Assembly (NCBI GenBank): GCA_027001815.1
Contig: JALTLT010000098.1
Span: 1-6,955 of the forward strand
Source of the DNA: Gammaproteobacteria bacterium
GTDB lineage: Bacteria; Pseudomonadota; Gammaproteobacteria; JALTLT01
DNA: 6,955 nt
Direction: 5' to 3'
The position numbers and the translations under genes are program-made. Below are positions 1 through 5,834 of the stretch, one piece after another; position 1 is the stretch's first letter; every line of letters begins with the position of its first letter. The notes under the pieces were generated by a model that did not search any database, was not told the DNA's origin, and saw nothing but the letters and a program-made list of their open reading frames with translations.

Positions 1-10
1 AGGTCACTCC

Positions 11-124
11 GCCCCGAGAGGCGGGAAGGCCCTCCCGGGGGCGTTGGCGGCAGGGATGCCGCCGACGAGCCCCCAGGGATGGGTTCACGGCGTCCCCCGG
101 GAGGGCCTTCCCGCCTCTCGGGGC
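11..124. repeat. Long inverted repeat, 31-bp perfect arms
   Basis: The left arm at 11-41 and the right arm at 94-124 are exact reverse complements over 31 bases, starting outward with GCCCCGAGAGGCGGG. Two further pairs (42-43 with 91-92) form if T93 is bulged. The arms are separated by 52 bases that contain their own hairpin (43-66). The arms are almost entirely G/C and no T-tract follows on either side, so a simple intrinsic terminator is not a good fit. It could be a REP/BIME-like or MITE-like palindromic element, a protein-binding cruciform or an unusual bidirectional terminator for an upstream gene. Complementarity is seen directly; the class of element is inference. Confidence 0.85.
43..66. 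repeat. Stem-loop with GGGA loop (TCCC on the - strand)
   Basis: GGCGGCA (46-52) and TGCCGCC (57-63) pair perfectly around the four-base loop GGGA. On the + strand the stem extends outward by a G-T wobble (45/64), T-A (44/65) and G-C (43/66). It sits inside the loop of the large 11-124 inverted repeat. Read on the - strand, its centre is GCATCCCTGC, identical to the centre of the hairpin at 187-206, which is in the opposite orientation. Confidence 0.75.
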
Positions 125-150
125 CCCCCGGGGTGCACCAGAACCTGACG

Positions 151-171
151 GCCTGTCAAAGTCCGACAGGC
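151..171. repeat. Stem-loop GCCTGTC/GACAGGC
   Basis: GCCTGTC (151-157) and GACAGGC (165-171) are exact reverse complements around a 7-base loop. The loop and right arm contain AAAGTCCGAC (158-167), which recurs in inverted orientation at 309-318. The right arm also starts the repeated motif AGGCTGYT. No T-tract follows. It is best read as part of a composite intergenic repeat, not as a terminator. Confidence 0.6.
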
Positions 172-186
172 TGCTGGCTGAAAACA

Positions 187-206
187 GCGGTGCATCCCTG
201 CACCGC
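187..206. repeat. Stem-loop with TCCC loop, covarying with 43-66
   Basis: GCGGTGCA (187-194) and TGCACCGC (199-206) form an uninterrupted 8-bp stem around the tetraloop TCCC. The central ten bases GCATCCCTGC (192-201) are identical to the - strand of the hairpin at 43-66. Stem bases 4, 5 and 7 counted from the loop differ between the two hairpins, and in each case both partners have changed so pairing is kept. This suggests conservation of structure, as in REP-like repeat families. Confidence 0.75.
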
Positions 207-279
207 GGCACAGGCTGTTAGACCCGGCGGGGCACGGGAGTTCCGCGCCGGCAGTCTACCACATGCTCCGACCCATCCG

Positions 280-295
280 GGGAGGCCATCCTCCC
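280..295. repeat. Short stem-loop GGGAGG/CCTCCC
   Basis: GGGAGG (280-285) and CCTCCC (290-295) pair around the four-base loop CCAT. It is followed by GCACCAGGAGCC, which loosely echoes GCACCAGAACCTG at 135-147, just after the right arm of the large inverted repeat. This supports a partial second copy of the same composite element, but the similarity is short and could be chance in such GC-rich DNA. Confidence 0.35.
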
Positions 296-335
296 GCACC
301 AGGAGCCGGTCGGACTTTCACCCGAAGGCTGTTCA

Positions 336-350
336 GCCCCGAGAGGCGGG
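336..350 (+). repeat. Third copy of the 15-base outer repeat motif
   Basis: GCCCCGAGAGGCGGG is identical to the outer end of the left arm at 11-25 and to the reverse complement at 110-124. It is in the same orientation as the left arm but lacks a matching inverted partner nearby. The homology stops after a few more bases, so this is a solitary end or a truncated copy. With the other two copies it delimits a roughly 340-base segment, 11-350. Confidence 0.7.
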
Positions 351-424
351 GAAGATCGCGCCACCCGCCGATGATCTGTGAAACCTATCTCAACAATGTC
401 TCGGATTTTGGCTTAGATTTCGCA

Positions 425-430
425 TAGAAT
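425..430 (+). promoter_or_regulatory. Candidate -10 element in AT-rich patch
   Basis: TAGAAT matches the sigma-70 -10 consensus at five of six positions and lies in the only AT-rich stretch (about 380-435) upstream of the operon. No good -35 hexamer lies 16-18 bases upstream; TTGGCT at 408-413 is too close (11-base spacer). Transcription would start near 437, giving a leader of about 115 bases before the GTG at 553. This is tentative; an activator-dependent promoter would also fit. Confidence 0.3.
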
Positions 431-446
431 TCCATCTGTCGGAGGG

Positions 447-472
447 CCGGCGGGCCTTCGGCGCCACGCCGG
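447..472 (+). promoter_or_regulatory. Leader hairpin with CUUCGG tip
   Basis: CCGGCG (447-452) pairs with CGCCGG (467-472), and three more pairs (453-455 with 463-465) follow after a single bulged A466. The tip contains C(UUCG)G, a well-known very stable tetraloop. If transcription starts near 437, this structure sits close to the mRNA 5' end, where it could protect the transcript from decay. There is no T-run after it, so an intrinsic terminator or attenuator is unlikely. The role is inferred from position only. Confidence 0.35.
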
Positions 473-541
473 ATATCCTGGGTGAAGGCCGTTCCCATCC
501 AGCCCCGGGGCATCGGGCCGGCTCGCGGCCGTACAGATCAC

Positions 542-548
542 GGAGGGG
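542..548 (+). promoter_or_regulatory. Ribosome binding site for the first operon gene
   Basis: GGAGGGG lies four bases before GTG at 553 (GGAGG alone is six bases before it). There is no in-frame ATG nearby, and the signal peptide begins immediately after this GTG. The site therefore fixes a GTG start. Confidence 0.75.
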
Positions 549-552
549 TAGA

Positions 553-1074
553 GTGAAATCGTTTTTCCTGCTGCCGGTGGCGCTGCTGGCGCTCACCATC
601 GGGGCCGGCGCCGCCGCGGAAGGGGAGGAGGGTACCTCCCTCGAGAAGCGGATCCAGAATCTCAAGCGCGAGGTGCTCTCCCTCAACCGGGATCTCTTCA
701 TCCTCGAGGAGGAGCTGCTCTTCCCCGCCAACTCCCAGGTGGCCGTCTTTCTCTCCCTCGACGTGGGCAGGTTCTTCCAGCTCGACTCGGTCCAGCTCAA
801 GATCGACGACAAGCCGGTGACCGGCTACCTCTACACCCGGCGGGAGGGGGAGGCCCTGCGGCGGGGCGGAGTGCAGCGCCTGTGGGTCGGCAACCTCCCC
901 AGCGGCGAGCACGAGCTGGTCGCTCTCTTCGTCGGCAAGGGCCCCCACGACCGCGACTACCGGCGCGCCACCTCCATCACCTTCGAGAAGGAGCCCGGTC
1001 CGAAATACCTGGAGATCCGCATTCGGGACTCGGAAGCGATGATGCAACCGGAGTTCGAGATCAGGGAGTGGTGA
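553..1074 (+). CDS. Secreted coiled-coil protein, first gene of TPR operon
   Basis: The protein has 173 residues. It starts with a Sec signal peptide (K2, hydrophobic stretch about 4-18, likely cleavage after the A20-A22 run). A short heptad-rich coiled coil follows at about 28-56 (LEKRIQNLKREVLSLNRDL, then EEELLFP). The C-terminal 110 residues look beta-rich, with alternating hydrophobics such as VAVFLSLDVG, VQLKIDD, ELVALFVGKG and YLEIRIRDS. I recognise this pattern from conserved proteins in Pseudomonas and relatives that sit beside TPR genes. I recall some being labelled AraC-family regulators; no helix-turn-helix is visible and the signal peptide argues against DNA binding. It is probably a periplasmic partner that oligomerises through the coiled coil and interacts with the downstream TPR proteins. 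The next gene starts 51 bases later. The molecular function is unknown. Confidence 0.9.
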   Translation: MKSFFLLPVALLALTIGAGAAAEGEEGTSLEKRIQNLKREVLSLNRDLFILEEELLFPANSQVAVFLSLDVGRFFQLDSVQLKIDDKPVTGYLYTRREGEALRRGGVQRLWVGNLPSGEHELVALFVGKGPHDRDYRRATSITFEKEPGPKYLEIRIRDSEAMMQPEFEIREW

Positions 1075-1116
1075 TCGAGTGATCCCGAGCCGTCAGGCCT
1101 GGCGCCGGTGCCGGAT

Positions 1117-1120
1117 GGAG
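1117..1120 (+). promoter_or_regulatory. Ribosome binding site selecting ATG at 1126
   Basis: GGAG at 1117-1120 is five bases before ATG 1126. The same frame has GTG codons at 1108 and 1120, but neither has a convincing Shine-Dalgarno sequence. Starting at 1126 also puts two arginines directly before the hydrophobic core of the signal peptide, as expected. Confidence 0.7.
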
Positions 1121-1125
1121 TGACC

Positions 1126-3024
1126 ATGTACCGCCGCTCCCTGCCGTCCTTTCTCCTGCTCCTGTTCGCCGTGAGCGACGTCGCCGTGGCCGGAAGCTGG
1201 GGCAAGGTGGAGAACCTCCACTACGGCGAGGCGCTCTACCACTTCCACCAGGGAAAGTATCTGGATGCCCTGATGGCGCTCGACGTGGCCGAGACGGGCC
1301 ACGGCCTGGCCCCCAACGAGGATCAGGCCCAGCTCCTGCGCGGCAGCCTCTATCTCGCCTACGGCCTGCCCGGGGCCGCCTCCGAACTCTTCCGTGACGT
1401 GCTCGATCGTTTCGAGGCTCCGGAGATCGTGGCCCAGGCGTGGCTGCAGCTCGCGCGCATCCACTTCCGCAGCGGCGAGGTGGAGGAGGCGGCCCGGGTA
1501 CTGGCGCGGATCGGCGAGGCACTGCCTCCCTCGCGCCTTCCCCAGCGGGATCTCCTGACGGTGGAGATCGCCCTGGCGCGGGACGACCCCGACACCGCCC
1601 TGCGGGTCGTGGAGGGGATGGCCGCGGTCCGCGAACTCCACTATGCGCGGTTCAACACCGGCGTCTGGCTGCTGGCCCATGGACGGCGAGAGGAGGGGGT
1701 CACCCTCCTGGACCGGGTCGGCACCCTCGACAGCCGGGGCGACCCGGAGCTGGCCGCCCTGCGAGACAAGGCCAACGTGGCGCTGGGCTACACCTGGGTA
1801 CGGAACGACGATCCCAACCGGGTCACCACCTATCTCCAGCGGGTGCGTCTCGAGGGGCCGTTCAGCAACAAGGCGCTGCTCGGTCTCGGCTGGGGCTACG
1901 CCGAGGCGGGCCTCTTCCGCCGCGCCCTCGATCCCTGGCTTCTGCTCAGCAGCCGCAGCCATCTCGATCCCGCCGTCCAGGAGTCCCTGCTCGCCGCCCC
2001 CTACGCCATGGAGAAGCTGGGCGCCCGGCGGCAGGCGCTGGAGTTCTATCTGAACAGTGTCGCCGGTCTGAGCCAGGAACGGGAACGGATCGGCGAAGCG
2101 ATCGCATCGATCCGCGACGGCGGATTCCTGGAGGAGCTGCTGGCCACCAACCCGGACCGCAAGGGGATCGCCTGGAGCTGGCAGCTCGAACGCCTGCCGG
2201 ATCACCCCGCCAGCCACTACCTGCGCCACGTCCTCGCCGGCAACCGTTTCCAGCAGGGGTTGCGTCGCTACCGGGAGCTGCAGGAGATCGAGAACCGCCT
2301 GGCCGACAAGGCGGCGGACATGGTGGTCCTGGAACAGATGCTCGAGACCCGTCGGCAGGCGTTTCACGATCGACTGCCGAAGATCGAGGAACGACTGGCG
2401 AGACACGAGATCCAGGACCTGCGGGGCCGCCGCGACCGGCTCTCCCGACAACTGGAGGAGATCACCTCCGGCGAGCGACCGCTGGCCCTGGCGAACGACC
2501 GGGAACTCCGGCTCCTGGCGCGTCTGGAGCGCGCCGAGGAGCGGTTGCAGCGACTCCAGGGGCTCGGCGACACCGGAGATGCGGCGGAGAAGCTGCGACT
2601 GTTGCGCGGCGTCCTCTACTGGCAGATCGCCTCCGACTTCGCCCCCCGCCGCTGGGCGGCGCGTCGCGCTCTCCGGGATCTGGACCAGGCCCTCGAAGAA
2701 CTCGAGCGGCAGATGACCTCTCTGAAACGGGCGCGCCACTCGGCCCCGGAGGGCTTCGAGGGCTACGACACCCGCATCGACAGCAACCGCCACCGCATCC
2801 GCCTCCTGCTCGCCGAGAGCCGGACACTGCGCAACCACCAGGCGGAGCAGCTCAAGGCGCTGGCTCTCGAGGGACTCGAGGCGCAGCGCTCCCGCCTGGG
2901 CAACTACCTGGCCCAGGCCCGGTTCGCCATCGCCCGGCTCTACGACGAACTGGCCCAGGAGTTCCCCGCCGTCGAGCGACCCTCGGGGGCCGCTCTCCCG
3001 CCGGCGACAGGAGAGATCCGGTGA
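1126..3024 (+). CDS. Periplasmic TPR and coiled-coil protein
   Basis: The protein has 632 residues from ATG 1126; an upstream GTG at 1108 is less likely. A Sec signal peptide has RR at 3-4, a Leu-rich core and AVA at 20-22, with cleavage before G23. The N-terminal half is built of TPR-like helix pairs: about 31-56 (LHYGEALYHFHQGKYLDAL), 69-95, 103-132, 221-274 and 285-313. The C-terminal half is charged and helical, with predicted coiled coil at about 377-447, 455-480, 515-535 and 550-595, and ends in a short Pro/Ala-rich tail. No catalytic motif is seen. TPR plus long coiled coil suggests a periplasmic scaffold or spacer that binds the lipoproteins encoded next. The N-terminal motif matches a TPR family I recall beside ExbB/ExbD genes in other Gammaproteobacteria; the exact function is unknown. 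Its stop overlaps the next start by four bases, so the two are probably translationally coupled. Confidence 0.92.
   Translation: MYRRSLPSFLLLLFAVSDVAVAGSWGKVENLHYGEALYHFHQGKYLDALMALDVAETGHGLAPNEDQAQLLRGSLYLAYGLPGAASELFRDVLDRFEAPEIVAQAWLQLARIHFRSGEVEEAARVLARIGEALPPSRLPQRDLLTVEIALARDDPDTALRVVEGMAAVRELHYARFNTGVWLLAHGRREEGVTLLDRVGTLDSRGDPELAALRDKANVALGYTWVRNDDPNRVTTYLQRVRLEGPFSNKALLGLGWGYAEAGLFRRALDPWLLLSSRSHLDPAVQESLLAAPYAMEKLGARRQALEFYLNSVAGLSQERERIGEAIASIRDGGFLEELLATNPDRKGIAWSWQLERLPDHPASHYLRHVLAGNRFQQGLRRYRELQEIENRLADKAADMVVLEQMLETRRQAFHDRLPKIEERLARHEIQDLRGRRDRLSRQLEEITSGERPLALANDRELRLLARLERAEERLQRLQGLGDTGDAAEKLRLLRGVLYWQIASDFAPRRWAARRALRDLDQALEELERQMTSLKRARHSAPEGFEGYDTRIDSNRHRIRLLLAESRTLRNHQAEQLKALALEGLEAQRSRLGNYLAQARFAIARLYDELAQEFPAVERPSGAALPPATGEIR
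3009..3015 (+). promoter_or_regulatory. Ribosome binding site inside the upstream gene
   Basis: AGGAGAG, in the last codons of the preceding gene, lies with its AGGAG core seven bases before GTG 3021. The open frame extends upstream to 1440, but that part gives a Gly/Arg/Pro-rich shadow translation. This site and the lipoprotein signal directly after it set the true start. Confidence 0.8.
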
Positions 3025-5834
3025 GGGCCGCCACCCGCCTCCCGGCCGTCGGTCTGCTTCCCCTGCTGGTGGCGGGGTGCAGCCTGCTCCCCACCGGCCG
3101 GGAGGACGGCGAACCGACCCTCGCCGAGCTGCCGGAGATCCCCTTCTCCGCTGCCCCCCCTGCCGACGCGATGCCGGCCAGCCGGGAGCGGGCCATCGAG
3201 AGCTACGAGGCGTTCCTGCAGGAGGCGGAGAGTCATCCCATGCGGGCCGAGGCCCTCAAGCGACTGGCGGACCTGCGTCTCGACCAGGCGGAGCATCCGG
3301 GCGGCGACGATGCGCCTCCGCCCTCTCCCGAACAGGCCATCACCGAGGCGGTCTCGCTCTATGCCCGTCTGCTCCGCGACCACCCCGACTACGACGCCGC
3401 CGACACCGTCCTCTACCAGATGGCACGCGCTTCGGAACAGCAGGGCGAGCTGGAGCTGGCGCTTGCCTGGCTGGACCGGCTGGTGGAGCGCTTTCCCGAC
3501 TCGCCGCTGGTGGAGGAGGCGCAGTTCCGGCGCGGCGAGATCAACTTCAGCTTCGGCCGGTTCCGCCAGGCCGAGGCAGCCTACCAGGCGGTTCTGGAGA
3601 TCGGCAGCGACAGTGAATTCCGCCAGCGTTCGCTGCTCAAGCTCGGCTGGAGCCGCTTCAAGCTGGGGCTCTACCCCGAGGCGCTGGTCACCTTCTCCCG
3701 CGTACTCGATCTCGAGCTGCGACTCCCCAACGGCTCCATCGTGGCGGAGCGGCCCGACGCGGGACGCGCCGGGATCGAGCTGATCGAGGACACCCTGCGG
3801 GTGATGACACTCGCTGCCAGTTACCTGGACGGCCACCCCGCCCTCGGCCGGCTGATGGAGGAGATCGGAGAGCGCCCCTGGGGCTGGCGGCTCTACCGGC
3901 GGCTGGGCGATCTCTATCTGGAGCAGGAGCGCTTCACCGATGCAGCCGAGACCTTCCACGCCTTCGTCGTCGCCTACCCCCTGAAGATCGAGGCCCCTCG
4001 TTTCCAGGCGGCGGTCATCGATGCCTACGGCCGTGGCGGATTTCCCACCCTGCAGCTCGCCGCGAAAGCGGAACTGGTGGAGCGGTTCGGCGCCGCCACC
4101 CCCTTCCGCAAGGCCAACGCCACCCTCTGGCTGACCCGGGCGGCCCCGCTGGTGAAGCGCAATATCCGGGAGCTGGCCGCCTATCACCACGCCCTGGCGC
4201 AGAAGAGCCACCGGAAAGCCGATTTTTCCGACGCGGTACACTGGTACCGGCTCTATCTGGCCTCGTTCCCCGCGGCCGACGATGCCCCGCACATGAACTT
4301 CCTGCTCGCCGAGGCGCTCATGGAGGCGGGCGACCGCTTCGCCGCCGCCCGGGAGTACGAGAAGAGCGCCTACGACTACCCCCGCCACTCCCGTTCCGCC
4401 GAAGCAGGCTACGCCGCCCTGCTGGCGTGGGAGAAGGCGATCGCCGACCGGCCGGAACGGCGTCGGGAGATCGATCTCCTCTTCGTCTACAGCACCGCGC
4501 GCTTCGCCGAGGCATTCCCCCGCCATCCCCAGGTCCCCACAGCCCTGGGACGGGCGGCCGAGAAACTGTTCGCCGCAGGCGATCACCTGGGCACCATCGC
4601 CATCGCCGAACGGCTGGTCGCCCTCCGTCCTCCCCCCGCCCCGGACCTGCAGCGTACCGCCTGGACCCTGCTTGCCCACAGCCGCAACCGGCTCGGCCGG
4701 TACGGCCCGGCCGAGGCGGCCTACCTCCAGGCCCTGCGTCTCACGCCGCGCGGCGACCCCGACCACGCCCCTCTCCGGGAGCAGCTCGCCGCGGTCGTCT
4801 ACCGCCAGGCGGAACAGCTCCTCGCCGCAGACAAGCCCGCGGAGGCCGCGAACCGCTTCCTCGAAGCGGCGCGCACGGCGCCCGACCCGAAGATCGCCGC
4901 CGCCGCCCACTACGACGCCGCGGCGGCCCTGATCCAGGCGAAGGCGTGGCAACGAGCCATCGACACCCTCCTGGAGTTCCGACGCCGCTGGCCGAAGAGC
5001 CCCCTGCAGGCGGAGGTGACCACCAAGCTGGCGGTGGCCTATCTGGAAGCGGGGGAACCGGCCAGCGCAGCCTCCGAGTTCGCTGCCATCGCCGTGGCGG
5101 CGAAGGATCCGGCCCTGCGGCGCGAGGCCGACTGGCAGGCGGCCACCCTCTACGAGCAGGCCGGCAGGCATCGCCAGGCGGTGGACGCCTGGAAGGTCTA
5201 CGTGAAACGGCATCCCCGGCCGCTCCCCCAGGCGATGGAGGCGAGAGTGCATCTGGTACGCCTCTACGAGAGGCTGGGCGAGTCCGCCAAGGCCCGCTAC
5301 TGGCGGCGACAGATGGTGAAGGCGGATGCCTCGGGGGGTTCCGGTCGCACCGACCGCACCCGCCTGCTGGCCGGCCAGGCCCAGCTCGCCCTGGCCGACG
5401 AGGCGTTGCGCGAGTATCGCCGCATCCGCCTGACGATCCCCCTCGAGAGGAGCCTCAAGCGCAAGAAGCGCGCCATGAAGGCGGCGCTCGGGGCCTACCG
5501 GAAGGCGGCCTCCTACCGGCTCGAGGGGGTGACCACGGCCGCTACCTACCGGATCGGCGAGATCTACAACCACTTCGCCAAGGCGCTCATGACCTCCCAG
5601 CGGCCGAAGAACCTCAATGCGGAGGAGCTCGAGGAGTACGAACTGCTGCTGGAGGACCAGGCGTGGCCCTTCGAGGAGAAGGCGATCGAGATCCACGCCG
5701 CCAATGCCCGTCGTTCCGTCGACGGAATCTACGACGAGTGGGTCAGGAAGAGTTTCGAACGGCTTGCGGAGCTGCAGCCGGTGCGTTATGCCAAACGGGA
5801 GCGCGTGGAGAAGGTCTATGAAGCGACACCGTGA
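3021..5834 (+). CDS. Large TPR lipoprotein (937 aa)
   Basis: From GTG 3021 the product has 937 residues. It opens with a lipoprotein signal peptide whose lipobox V17-A18-G19 precedes C20; the next residue is Ser, not Asp, consistent with outer-membrane sorting. The body is a long TPR superhelix with repeats at about 123-158, 163-195, 203-232, 290-320, 400-450, 505-535, 545-578, 590-625, 630-658, 663-690, 703-730 and 738-765, many with BamD/YbgF-like spacing (for example LERFPDSP-type ends at 154-162). A distinct C-terminal segment, about 780-930, is not clearly TPR. It is helical and unusually specific in sequence (TYRIGEIYNHFAKALM, WPFEEKAIEIHAANA, DGIYDEWVRKSF), as expected for a conserved interaction domain. 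It likely acts as a large periplasm-facing scaffold on the outer membrane. The start overlaps the upstream stop by four bases and the end overlaps the next gene by 17. No enzyme signature is seen. Confidence 0.93.
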   Translation: MRAATRLPAVGLLPLLVAGCSLLPTGREDGEPTLAELPEIPFSAAPPADAMPASRERAIESYEAFLQEAESHPMRAEALKRLADLRLDQAEHPGGDDAPPPSPEQAITEAVSLYARLLRDHPDYDAADTVLYQMARASEQQGELELALAWLDRLVERFPDSPLVEEAQFRRGEINFSFGRFRQAEAAYQAVLEIGSDSEFRQRSLLKLGWSRFKLGLYPEALVTFSRVLDLELRLPNGSIVAERPDAGRAGIELIEDTLRVMTLAASYLDGHPALGRLMEEIGERPWGWRLYRRLGDLYLEQERFTDAAETFHAFVVAYPLKIEAPRFQAAVIDAYGRGGFPTLQLAAKAELVERFGAATPFRKANATLWLTRAAPLVKRNIRELAAYHHALAQKSHRKADFSDAVHWYRLYLASFPAADDAPHMNFLLAEALMEAGDRFAAAREYEKSAYDYPRHSRSAEAGYAALLAWEKAIADRPERRREIDLLFVYSTARFAEAFPRHPQVPTALGRAAEKLFAAGDHLGTIAIAERLVALRPPPAPDLQRTAWTLLAHSRNRLGRYGPAEAAYLQALRLTPRGDPDHAPLREQLAAVVYRQAEQLLAADKPAEAANRFLEAARTAPDPKIAAAAHYDAAAALIQAKAWQRAIDTLLEFRRRWPKSPLQAEVTTKLAVAYLEAGEPASAASEFAAIAVAAKDPALRREADWQAATLYEQAGRHRQAVDAWKVYVKRHPRPLPQAMEARVHLVRLYERLGESAKARYWRRQMVKADASGGSGRTDRTRLLAGQAQLALADEALREYRRIRLTIPLERSLKRKKRAMKAALGAYRKAASYRLEGVTTAATYRIGEIYNHFAKALMTSQRPKNLNAEELEEYELLLEDQAWPFEEKAIEIHAANARRSVDGIYDEWVRKSFERLAELQPVRYAKRERVEKVYEATP
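5807..5814 (+). promoter_or_regulatory. Ribosome binding site for the small TPR lipoprotein
   Basis: GGAGAAGG lies within the end of the 937-aa protein gene; its GGAG core is seven bases before ATG 5818. The frame is open further upstream to 5617, but that stretch is a Ser/Arg-rich shadow. This site and the lipobox place the start at 5818. Confidence 0.75.

Larger units (their letters stand above)
158..335. repeat. Composite repeat block with AGGCTGYT direct repeats
   Basis: AGGCTG followed by YT occurs three times: AGGCTGCT at 168-175, and AGGCTGTT at 212-219 and 326-333. AAAGTCCGAC at 158-167 has an exact inverted copy at 309-318. GGTGCA/TGCACC words recur around 132-139 and 189-204. The arrangement resembles the short palindromic intergenic repeats, with words like CAGGCTGTT next to GAAAA, that I recall from many gammaproteobacterial genomes. 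That resemblance is from memory. It reads as a degenerate or nested set of such repeats, possibly left by successive insertions. Confidence 0.5.
1..552. other. Gene-free upstream region: repeat mosaic, AT-rich patch, leader
   Basis: No credible coding sequence is seen in these 552 bases on either strand. A 100-codon open frame at 79-381 runs straight through the palindromic repeats, has no Shine-Dalgarno sequence and gives a low-complexity Pro/Arg/Ser-rich product. Positions 11-350 are packed with inverted and direct repeats listed separately. Positions about 380-435 form an AT-rich island in an otherwise very GC-rich context, the most likely site of the promoter for the downstream operon. 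Positions 437-541 would then be a GC-rich 5' leader. Confidence 0.75.

Noticed and set aside
11..124. Insertion sequence terminal inverted repeats
   Set aside because: Only 52 bases lie between the arms, so no transposase is enclosed; a non-autonomous or structural element is the most that can be said.
11..350. CRISPR array
   Set aside because: Repeat copies are in mixed orientation, of different lengths and irregularly spaced; no regular spacers and no cas genes.
79..381. 100-codon + strand frame in the repeat region
   Set aside because: Runs through palindromic repeats, lacks a ribosome binding site, and the predicted product is low-complexity.
1093..2838. 581-codon open frame on the - strand
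   Set aside because: Antisense to the 632-aa TPR/coiled-coil gene, low-complexity Gln/Leu/Gly/Val-rich product, no recognisable motif; a composition shadow.
1440..3020. Upstream in-frame extension of the 937-aa lipoprotein frame
   Set aside because: The extension overlaps the preceding gene in another frame and is Gly/Arg/Pro-rich. The lipobox and Shine-Dalgarno sequence at 3009-3015 place the start at GTG 3021.
4427..5821. 464-codon + strand frame inside the large lipoprotein gene
   Set aside because: Arg/Gly/Pro-rich shadow in a different frame from the TPR-coding one; no start signal.
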